Positions 1 through 5,866 of a DNA stretch of 12,128 nucleotides are shown in pieces. Position numbers and translations under genes: made by a program. The notes beneath the pieces are model-generated. The model made no database searches, was not told the DNA's origin, and saw only the letters and a list, made by a program, of their open reading frames with translations. Each line of letters opens with the position of its first letter. Within the stretch, counting starts at the first letter, position 1. This stretch comes from Chloroflexota bacterium (lineage in GTDB: Bacteria; Chloroflexota; Anaerolineae; JACRMK01), in assembly GCA_016200765.1 (NCBI GenBank), contig JACQEC010000357.1, positions 1 to 12,128 on the forward strand, given 5' to 3'.

Positions 1-1084
1 CCTCGTACTGCGTCAGCGCGCCCAGCAGAGGCAGATGCCGGGGGTCGGGAACAGTTAGCGACGGCACGCGATAGACCGTCTCGCCTGCCACGTTCAGCCC
101 CTCGCGGCTCGTCGCCACGATCTTCAGACCCGGCGCGGCGCGCAGTAAGGTATCCGCCAACCGCGCGCACGCCTCGACCAGATGCTCGCAGTTGTCCAGC
201 ACAATCAGCAACTCCCGCTCTTTCAAGTAAGCCGCCAGCGTCTCCACCAGCGGGCGCCGCGCTTCTTCCTGCACATCCAGCACCGTCGCCACGGCTTGCG
301 GCACCAGCCGGGCATCGCTCAGCGCGGCCAACTCGACCAACCAGACGCCGTGTGCGAAGTCGTCAACCCGGTCTGCCGCCACCTGCAGTGCCAGCCGCGT
401 CTTGCCCGCGCCGCCGGAGCCGGTCAGGGTTAGCAATCTCGTTTTGGCCAGCGCGGCCTTGATCGCTTGCATCTCGCGCTCGCGCCCGACGAACGAGGTC
501 AACTGCACCGGCAAGTTGTTGGGGCGGGCGTCGAGCGTCTTGAGCGGGGGGAAGTCTTGCGGCAAGTCAGGGGCCAGCACTTGAAAGACGCGTTCAGGGC
601 GGATCAGGTCTTTGAGGCGGCGTTCACCGAGGTCGCGCAGGGCAACCTGCGGGGGCAGTTGATCGCGCACCAGTTCTTGCGCGGCCAGCGAGAGGAGGAC
701 TTGCCCGCCGTGGCCCGCGGCCATCAGCCGCGCGGCGCGGTTAAGGGCCGGGCCGAAGTAGTCGCCGTCGCGCTGCTCGGCGGTGCCGGTGTGGACGCCC
801 ATGCGCACGCGAATCGGTGTGGGCTCCCACGGCTCGGCGAGCAGAGCGCGTTGGGCGGCGAGGCAGGCGTCGAGTGCGGCGGGCGCGGTGGCGAAGGCGG
901 CGAGCACGCCGTCGCCGGTGGTCTTGACGATAAAGCCGTTGTGGGCTTCAATCGCGCGGCGCAGGAGGGCGTCGTGGCGCGCGACGGCGGCGCGCATCGC
1001 GTCGGGCTGTTGTTGCCACAGCCGTGTGCTGCCCTCAATGTCGGTGAACAGAAACGTGACCGTGCCAGAGGGTGGGGTGGACAT
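1..1084 (-). CDS. Class III adenylate cyclase fused to AAA/NB-ARC-type ATPase (N-terminal part, runs off left edge)
   Basis: The visible 361 residues begin at ATG 1084, preceded by a GAGG ribosome-binding site about 7 nt upstream. Residues 6-170 form a class III nucleotide cyclase domain. The metal-binding Asp15 lies in FTDIEGST and Asp58 in TTGDG. Lys54 and Asp108 sit where adenine-selecting residues lie, and the NRAAR motif (115-119) lies where the transition-state Asn and Arg are expected. This set favours cyclic AMP synthesis over cyclic GMP. Residues 195-361 begin a signal-transduction ATPase: a Walker A motif GSGGAGKT (222-229), a Walker B strand LLLVLDNCEH (292-301) and a sensor-like ATSREG. 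Known relatives continue with a long TPR or LuxR-type C-terminus, which is outside the window. No signal peptide or membrane helix is visible, so it is probably cytoplasmic. It follows the TIM-barrel/discoidin gene by 38 bp. The domain call is secure; the regulated process is unknown. Confidence 0.93.
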   Translation of the reverse strand, partial: MSTPPSGTVTFLFTDIEGSTRLWQQQPDAMRAAVARHDALLRRAIEAHNGFIVKTTGDGVLAAFATAPAALDACLAAQRALLAEPWEPTPIRVRMGVHTGTAEQRDGDYFGPALNRAARLMAAGHGGQVLLSLAAQELVRDQLPPQVALRDLGERRLKDLIRPERVFQVLAPDLPQDFPPLKTLDARPNNLPVQLTSFVGREREMQAIKAALAKTRLLTLTGSGGAGKTRLALQVAADRVDDFAHGVWLVELAALSDARLVPQAVATVLDVQEEARRPLVETLAAYLKERELLIVLDNCEHLVEACARLADTLLRAAPGLKIVATSREGLNVAGETVYRVPSLTVPDPRHLPLLGALTQYE

Positions 1085-1122
1085 CGAAACCTCGAAAACG
1101 TTCGCTCAAATAGGCGGAAGTT

Positions 1123-2694
1123 CTACTCGATCTCGATAGCGCTGATGCACCACGGGATATGTCTCGAGTCTGCCGTCAAGGTGATGGCCACGTAACGCGC
1201 GACCACCGGCTCAAAGGTTGCGTCAACCAGCAGCCAGTTGTTGTCCTGTGCATAGACCGGTTGCCAGTGTTTTCCTTCTTTGGAGAGTTGTAAGATAAAA
1301 CTGCGCGGGGCTGTGTCCGGCGGACTGCTCACCTTCACGTGGCGCACCGGCACGGGCTGTCCCAGATCAACCGAGAACCACATCGAGGAGCGCTGGGCCG
1401 CGCCACAGCACCACGGCTCCCCGCCGGCCGCGGAGGCCGCGCCGCGAACCACGCGGGAGGTGTCCTGCGGGTTGTGGCTGGCCGTGATGCGCCACCCGCT
1501 CGCCGGCGGCACGCCCTTCGACAGGCTCAGGGTGTTGGGCTCACGATGAGACGCCGCATGGTGAGCTTGTCGAACCATGCGCGGGCGCGCGGGCAGTTGT
1601 TTCAGCGCGTCCACCACCGGCAGCACGCCGCGCGTCCCATACTGCTCGTCCCAATAGTGTCCGTACCAGACTGCGTGCTCCCACTCGGTTTCGGCGCTCC
1701 CCAATTCGCTGTTCGCCAGCAGTCCCACGCAGGCGCAGAAATAGGTTTCCGGCGCGTCGCTCGTCATGAACGCTGCCGCCGCCGCCGTCCCCTCGGCTTG
1801 CCCGCGCGGGGTGATGCGCGGATAGCGCGCGTCCGGCGCGTCGCCCACCACCAAGCCGCCGCCGGTGGACAGCACCGGCACCGCCCGCCCCAGCGCCTGA
1901 TTCGCCAGCGCATCCCAGTATTCAAACTCGCGGAAGCCGGCATAGCCGGCGATGACGGTCTGGCCGGGGTTGGCGGCGCGGATGCGCAGGGTATTCAGAT
2001 CATTGAGCGAAAGCGCGTTTTGAAACGCCGCCGGGCCTCCGGCCGCCTCATACTCTTCTGCGCTTAACGGCTGGCCGCGCTGGTTCACGGCGTCGGCAGG
2101 GTAATCTAGCGGCGTGTTGCCCCACGGGTTGTGGATGGCAATCCACGCGCCGGCCTCCAGCAGGTCAAGCCGCTTGCGCTCGGCCAACAACCTGAACCAA
2201 TTCCAGCGGTCGCCCGGCTCGCGCGCCGCGAGGGCCGGCGTGCCCGGCAGTCCGCCCGCGCTCAAGATCAACTCCGCGTCTTTGATCCAGTTTTCGATCA
2301 CGATGTCGGGAGCGTCAGGCGGCGCCTCGCCGCCCGCCCACTCGCGGCGGCTGTCCGGCTCGCCGTTGCACTCAAAGTAGCGCACGCCCTCCTGAACATG
2401 CCGCGCCAGCCCCTCCAATTGGCCGACGTTTAGCGAGCCCGGATTGGGCGGGCGGCGGCGCAGGCGCACGACCGGCATGATGTCGTTGTCCAGCAGATGC
2501 GCGCTTAACTCTTCGGCGCCCTCGTGGTCGGGGATGATGACCCACTTGACGCGCATGGCCTTCAGTTCAGGCACCCACTTCTCGCGGATGATGCCCATGC
2601 CGACGGCGACAGCCTTGCCGGGGCTCCAGAGAACGCCGATACCGGTGTCGCCGGGCGGGCGCGGGTAATCATCGAGGCGCATCGGCGGCCTCAT
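1123..2694 (-). CDS. TIM-barrel glycosidase-like protein with C-terminal discoidin (F5/8 type C) domain
   Basis: 523 residues. The start is ATG 2694, which overlaps the hydrolase stop in an ATGA arrangement; a longer in-frame extension to 2778 would lie wholly inside the hydrolase gene. Residues 15-365 look like a TIM barrel: strands such as VKWVIIPD, then FECNGEP with Asn110 and Glu112 in the Asn-x-Glu-Pro position typical of clan A glycoside hydrolases. A second catalytic acid cannot be assigned with certainty. Residues 400-523 resemble a discoidin/F5-8C carbohydrate-binding domain (SMWFSVDLG, FILQLSKEGKHW, RYVAITL). The two domains are joined by a linker (373-394) encoded entirely by a palindromic repeat element. 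No signal peptide is visible, which is odd for a sugar-polymer-binding protein. The substrate is unknown and activity is not assured. It is likely co-translated with the upstream hydrolase. Confidence 0.75.
   Translation of the reverse strand: MRPPMRLDDYPRPPGDTGIGVLWSPGKAVAVGMGIIREKWVPELKAMRVKWVIIPDHEGAEELSAHLLDNDIMPVVRLRRRPPNPGSLNVGQLEGLARHVQEGVRYFECNGEPDSRREWAGGEAPPDAPDIVIENWIKDAELILSAGGLPGTPALAAREPGDRWNWFRLLAERKRLDLLEAGAWIAIHNPWGNTPLDYPADAVNQRGQPLSAEEYEAAGGPAAFQNALSLNDLNTLRIRAANPGQTVIAGYAGFREFEYWDALANQALGRAVPVLSTGGGLVVGDAPDARYPRITPRGQAEGTAAAAAFMTSDAPETYFCACVGLLANSELGSAETEWEHAVWYGHYWDEQYGTRGVLPVVDALKQLPARPRMVRQAHHAASHREPNTLSLSKGVPPASGWRITASHNPQDTSRVVRGAASAAGGEPWCCGAAQRSSMWFSVDLGQPVPVRHVKVSSPPDTAPRSFILQLSKEGKHWQPVYAQDNNWLLVDATFEPVVARYVAITLTADSRHIPWCISAIEIE
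1514..1579. repeat. Palindromic repeat inside the TIM-barrel/discoidin gene
   Basis: The left arm CCCTTCGACAGGCTCAGGG (1514-1532) and the inverted right arm (1557-1579), whose core is TGAGCTTGTCGAA, match over 13 core bases with one mismatch. Each arm is also flanked by its own short palindrome (CCCT...AGGG; CATGGT...ACCATG). In the gene frame it encodes MVRQAHH and LSLSKG, peptides that recur in many unrelated proteins of environmental bacteria, so this is a member of a dispersed repeat family. It is 66 bp, a multiple of three, and keeps the frame. Confidence 0.85.
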
Positions 2695-3500
2695 GCCCCC
2701 GATGCGCGCGTCAGGGCGGGCGCAAGGCCCGCCCCTACACGCACGCGCCGCGCGATGAAGCGGCGCGCATGTGCCCACAGCGTCTCGCGCTCCACGTCAT
2801 CGCACACCACATGCCCGCCGCGCTCCAGCATCACCATCTCCTTGTGGGCGGCAGGCAGGCCCCCGACTTGGATCGGGGGCAGGCGGTCGTAAATAAACCA
2901 GATTTCGCGCGGCGGGGCCAGCGGGTCAAGACGCGAGCCAATCAAGAGCGACGGCGCGGCCACGCGCGGCAGTTCGCGCTCGACCCTGCGGAACAATTCG
3001 AGCATGCTCATGACACAGGCGGTAGGCATGTGGCTGTACTGCAAATGCTCCAAATCCGCGGCCGTGTCGCCGGAGCCGACCGGCCAATAGGGGATGAATC
3101 GTTGGAAGGGGCGAAAGAGGGTGAGTCGCCAATCGCGGACATGCAGGGGCGTCGCCATCACGACAAGGCCATCTACCGCCTCCAGTGCCGCGAGGTGCAG
3201 AGCCAGCGCGCCGCCCATGGAGAGGCCGAGCACAAAGACCTGCCCGCACTCGGCGCGCAACTGCCGGTAACCGTCCAGCGCGCTGGCGTACCAATCGGGC
3301 CAGCGCGTGGTGTTCATATCCTGCGGCGTGGTGCCGTGACCGGCCAGCAACGGGGCCAACACGGTGTAGCCTTCGGCGGCGAGTTGCGCGCCCAGCCAGC
3401 GCATCTCGTTGCAGGTGCCGGTGAAGCCGTGAACAAGCAGACAGCCCAGCGGGCCGCCCGCGAAGGTAAACGGCTCCGCGCCGCGCATGATCGGAGCCAT
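2691..3500 (-). CDS. Alpha/beta hydrolase, carboxylesterase / monoacylglycerol-lipase type
   Basis: 269 residues, similar to small bacterial carboxylesterases of the Geobacillus Est30 type. It has the oxyanion-hole motif HGFTG (24-28), the nucleophile elbow GLSMGG with Ser94, the acid Asp192 in SRLDPLAPP, and His230 in GGHVV, making a complete Ser-Asp-His triad. It probably hydrolyses short- to medium-chain esters in the cytoplasm; the natural substrate is unknown. The start ATG overlaps the stop of the CBS gene by one base (TAATG), and its stop overlaps the next start by 4 bp, so it sits in a coupled operon. Two oddities are visible. An eight-residue insertion near 207-214 is encoded by a palindromic repeat. 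The C-terminal VGAGLAPALT (about 254-263) is encoded by another palindrome, beyond the expected end of the fold. Both keep the frame open. Confidence 0.92.
   Translation of the reverse strand: MAPIMRGAEPFTFAGGPLGCLLVHGFTGTCNEMRWLGAQLAAEGYTVLAPLLAGHGTTPQDMNTTRWPDWYASALDGYRQLRAECGQVFVLGLSMGGALALHLAALEAVDGLVVMATPLHVRDWRLTLFRPFQRFIPYWPVGSGDTAADLEHLQYSHMPTACVMSMLELFRRVERELPRVAAPSLLIGSRLDPLAPPREIWFIYDRLPPIQVGGLPAAHKEMVMLERGGHVVCDDVERETLWAHARRFIARRVRVGAGLAPALTRASGA
2714..2738. repeat. GGGCGGGC palindrome at the 3' end of the hydrolase gene
   Basis: Perfect 8-bp arms GGGCGGGC (2714-2721) and GCCCGCCC (2727-2734) are separated by GCAAG; the element extends to CCTAC at 2738. On the coding strand it reads GTAGGGGCGGGC and encodes VGAGLAPAL, a peptide recurring in many bacterial proteins. 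Confidence 0.75.
2859..2880. repeat. GCCCCCGA palindrome inside the hydrolase gene (copy 1)
   Basis: Arms GCCCCCGA (2859-2866) and TCGGGGGC (2873-2880) are separated by CTTGGA. The 7-bp sequence GGCAGGC flanks it on both sides (2854-2860 and 2878-2884), 24 bp apart. A second copy with a one-base shorter spacer is at 7852-7872. Confidence 0.82.
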
Positions 3501-5041
3501 TAGCCCCCCCGCCGCTTCAATGGGCGTTGGCGCGTTGAGCGTTTGCGCGCTGGCGCACTGGCGCGTTTACGCGGCGACGCGGTACTCTTGATGCTGGCGG
3601 GAGGCTTGCTTTTGCCTTTGGGCGAGCCGCGCCCGGCCTTGGGTTTCGCTCGCGCGGCCTGTGCTTTTTCAATCTTGGATTTCGGCGGCAACGACGCACC
3701 AACACGTTCACGCGGCAACGCGGCAACGCCTTCCGGCCCCCAGCCGCGCTCTTCCACCGCCGCGAAGATGTCGGTGTCGCGCACGATGCCGATGATGTCG
3801 TCGCCATCCTGCACCGGCAGTCGCCGGATGTTGCGCTCAATCATCAGCGCCGAACATTCGTTGATCGAAGCGTCGGGCGGCACGGTCACTATCGGGGTGG
3901 TGCTGATCTCGCGCACATGAAGCGCGTCGGGGTCTCGTTCTTGCGCCACCACTTTAGAGATGATGTCGCGCTGGGTGACGATGCCCAGCGCCAAGTGTCG
4001 AGGGGCGGCGCCCTTGGGCCCCACCAGCAGGCTCAACACATTCTCCGATTCCATCATCTGGAGCGCCTGGCTGACCGTCGCGTCGGGGGCGACGTACAAC
4101 GCCTCGCGCCCCATCACATCGGCGGCGGTATGCACCCGCGACTTGGTGATGTGCTGGATGGCCGGCCGCTCGGTCGTCGCAGACGACGCCTTGCCCGGCG
4201 GGCTGATGCGCTTGCCCTCGACCGCGCGAAAGATGTCGGTGTCGCTGACAATGCCGACCGGCTGGTTGTTCTGCGTGACGGTCAGCCGCCGCACGCCCAG
4301 CTCCACCATGCGCGCCGCGCACTGGGTGAGGGTCATTTGCGGCTGAATGGTGTAGATGGGCGCCGACATGATCTCGGCCACCGACAGCACTCGCGGGTCG
4401 CGGTTCTGCGCCACGACCTTGCCGATGATGTCGCGCTTGGTGACAATGCCATAAACCGACAGGGGCGGCTGGGGCTGGACGATCAGGCTGGAGATGCCCC
4501 GCCCGGTCATGCGCGACAAGGCATCCGAGACGCGCGCATCCGCCGCCACCATCGCCACCGGCTGGCTCATCACCTCGCCCACCGTCATGCGGCGGATGCG
4601 CGCCAACGTGCCGATGGCGCGCAGTTTGGACTGGCCCAACTGGTCGGGCCCCCAGCCGCGCTCCTCAACCGCCGCGAAGATGTCGGTCTCGCTGACGATG
4701 CCGATCAGGTCATTCTGGTCATCGCAGACTGGCAAGCGCCGCACCTTCAGGTCGGCCATGCGCGCCGAGCACTCCCGCAGGGAGGTGTCCGGCGCAATGG
4801 TGACGACGGGCGACGTATAGACCGCCGACACTTTCGTCTCGCGGGGGTCTAAGCCCGACGCCACGACCTTGGCCAACACATCGCGCTTGGTGATGATGCC
4901 ACGCGGGCCGCCCGACGAGGCCGGCCTGACGATCAGGCTGGAAATCTCCCGGCGCGCCATCAGGTGCATCGCGTCGCTGACCGTGTCCTCCAGCCCGATG
5001 GTGATAACCGGCGAAGACATCACGTTCCGAACCGTGTACAT
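3500..5041 (-). CDS. Triple-Bateman (six CBS) domain protein with histone-H1-like basic tail
   Basis: 513 residues. Three tandem CBS pairs lie at about 1-127, 152-275 and 303-432. Each contains a GI(I/V)T(K/Q)RD motif in its first half and a GIV(S/R)xTDIF motif in its second. CBS pairs commonly bind adenosine nucleotides and act as energy or redox sensors; no catalytic domain is attached, so this is a stand-alone regulator or adaptor. After a short linker comes a 76-residue tail (438-513) made mostly of Lys, Arg, Ala, Pro and Ser, resembling histone H1 C-termini, which may bind nucleic acid or other polyanions (inference). ATG 5041 is preceded by a GGGGGG ribosome-binding site and follows the DUF3105 stop by 10 bp. 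The linkers after modules 1 and 3 both read TDIFAAVEERGWGP and are nearly identical in DNA, indicating internal duplication or gene conversion. Confidence 0.93.
   Translation of the reverse strand: MYTVRNVMSSPVITIGLEDTVSDAMHLMARREISSLIVRPASSGGPRGIITKRDVLAKVVASGLDPRETKVSAVYTSPVVTIAPDTSLRECSARMADLKVRRLPVCDDQNDLIGIVSETDIFAAVEERGWGPDQLGQSKLRAIGTLARIRRMTVGEVMSQPVAMVAADARVSDALSRMTGRGISSLIVQPQPPLSVYGIVTKRDIIGKVVAQNRDPRVLSVAEIMSAPIYTIQPQMTLTQCAARMVELGVRRLTVTQNNQPVGIVSDTDIFRAVEGKRISPPGKASSATTERPAIQHITKSRVHTAADVMGREALYVAPDATVSQALQMMESENVLSLLVGPKGAAPRHLALGIVTQRDIISKVVAQERDPDALHVREISTTPIVTVPPDASINECSALMIERNIRRLPVQDGDDIIGIVRDTDIFAAVEERGWGPEGVAALPRERVGASLPPKSKIEKAQAARAKPKAGRGSPKGKSKPPASIKSTASPRKRASAPARKRSTRQRPLKRRGG
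3523..3730. repeat. GCGTTG-type heptamer arrays bounding the basic tail of the CBS protein
   Basis: GGCGTTGGCGCGTTG (3523-3537) is an inverted copy, 14 of 15 bases, of the sequence at 3716-3730. Each lies at the end of a run of 7- or 8-nt units (3521-3575 and about 3697-3730). The runs encode the start and end of the Lys/Arg-rich tail. Confidence 0.5.
3735..3780. repeat. Internal direct repeat in CBS gene, copy A
   Basis: 46 bp matching 4647-4692 at 43 positions by hand comparison. It encodes TDIFAAVEERGWGP at the end of the third CBS module. Confidence 0.85.
4647..4692. repeat. Internal direct repeat in CBS gene, copy B
   Basis: Partner of 3735-3780. It encodes the same peptide at the end of the first CBS module; the middle module's equivalent has diverged (TDIFRAVEGK). 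Confidence 0.85.
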
Positions 5042-5051
5042 ATTCCCCCCG

Positions 5052-5711
5052 CTACCCTACGCCCGGCTCCGGCCCCTGATCCTGATGATCCTTGAAGAAG
5101 TTCCGAATGGCAGTGTCGTCGTAGTCGTTCAGCGGCAGGTAGAACTGCCACGCGACGAGCGTCAATTTGTTCGGAATTTTGCTGTACGGGGTGATGATCA
5201 GTTTGACGTAGCCGAAACTGCTGGGCGGGCCGGTCTTCAGCAGGCCTTCCAGCTTGCTGACGAGCTCGGGACAGCCCTGCGGGCAGTTATACAGGGCGAC
5301 GATGCCGCCATGTTCGAGGTTGTGTATCCACGTCTCCTCGGCCAGCCCCTGCTCGTACTTGCCCCAGTTGGCCGGGGTGCCGTAGTGCGGGCCGGAGGTC
5401 GGCGGCGTGGAATTGTAGGCGGCGTGCCGCTCGCCCGGATTGACATGCGTTCCTCCTAGTGAGGGCACCGACACCACCGTGCCGATGCCAACCGGCGCGG
5501 CGGTCGTGGCCGAAGCCGTTCCAGCCGCAACCGGCGTCACAGCAGGCTGTGGCGTGTTGAGCGTGTTCGTCAGCCAGAACGCCGCGAGTATCAAGACAAC
5601 CACACCCCCGCCAATCAGCGCGGTGCGGCGGTTACCCGACCATAAGTCGTTCGGCTGCTGGCTCTTGCGCTGTGCGGCGCGGTGGGCTCGTTTTTCGCTA
5701 GTGCGTGACAT
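5052..5711 (-). CDS. DUF3105 family membrane-anchored extracytoplasmic protein
   Basis: 219 residues. A basic cytoplasmic N-terminus (1-29, rich in Arg and Lys) is followed by one membrane helix (about 30-50), then a Pro/Ala/Thr-rich linker (52-80) and a C-terminal domain (82-212) outside the membrane. The conserved DUF3105 features are present: PPTSGPHY (103-110), HNLEHGG (130-136) and the region up to VAWQFYLPL. His109, His130 and His134 are candidate metal ligands, and Cys143/Cys147 could form a disulfide; both are inferences. The family function is not established. ATG 5711 is preceded by only a weak purine stretch (GAAAG). It lies 147 bp after the leuB-like gene, separated by the heptamer inverted repeat, and 10 bp before the CBS gene, so it probably heads the left-hand operon. 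Confidence 0.88.
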   Translation of the reverse strand: MSRTSEKRAHRAAQRKSQQPNDLWSGNRRTALIGGGVVVLILAAFWLTNTLNTPQPAVTPVAAGTASATTAAPVGIGTVVSVPSLGGTHVNPGERHAAYNSTPPTSGPHYGTPANWGKYEQGLAEETWIHNLEHGGIVALYNCPQGCPELVSKLEGLLKTGPPSSFGYVKLIITPYSKIPNKLTLVAWQFYLPLNDYDDTAIRNFFKDHQDQGPEPGVG

Positions 5712-5741
5712 CTTTCGTTGGCTCCATTCACATTGGGTTAC

Positions 5742-5866
5742 GGAGTAAGGAGTAGGGAGTAAGGAGTAAGGGGCGGCAACGACGGCAACCAGAGGCCGAC
5801 AAACCGCCCTATTCCCTATTCCCTACTCCCTGCTTCCTCCTTCTTTACTTCCTACTTCTTACTTCC
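5742..5866. repeat. Heptamer-array inverted repeat overlapping the leuB-like stop codon
   Basis: The left arm (5742-5776) is a run of 7-nt units of the form GGAGTAA/GGAGTAG ending GGGGCGG. The right arm (about 5804-5866) holds the reverse-complement units (CCCTATT, CCCTACT, TTCCTAC), more degenerate towards its far end. The spacer is 5777-5803. The right arm covers the last two sense codons and the TAA stop of the dehydrogenase gene. One strand of each arm is purine-rich, so a long stem can form in RNA or DNA. Similar heptamer arrays (short tandemly repeated repetitive sequences) are known between genes of cyanobacteria and other bacteria. It may act as a transcript end or stability element, but no U-tract is present. 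Confidence 0.85.

Noticed and set aside
467..1195. Long plus-strand open frames opposite the genes (467-1195, 1339-2067, 3917-4852, 6009-6968, 7096-8217, 8292-9134)
   Set aside because: They are antisense to genes with clear domains, are rich in Arg, His, Ala and Gly as expected for GC-rich shadows, and show no family motifs.
2695..2778. N-terminal extension of the TIM-barrel/discoidin gene
   Set aside because: It lies inside the hydrolase gene in another frame, and the ATG at 2694 makes a typical ATGA coupling junction.
5742..5866. CRISPR array or classical intrinsic terminator
   Set aside because: Units are 7 nt with no unique spacers of 30 nt or so, and no run of T follows the stem on the minus strand.
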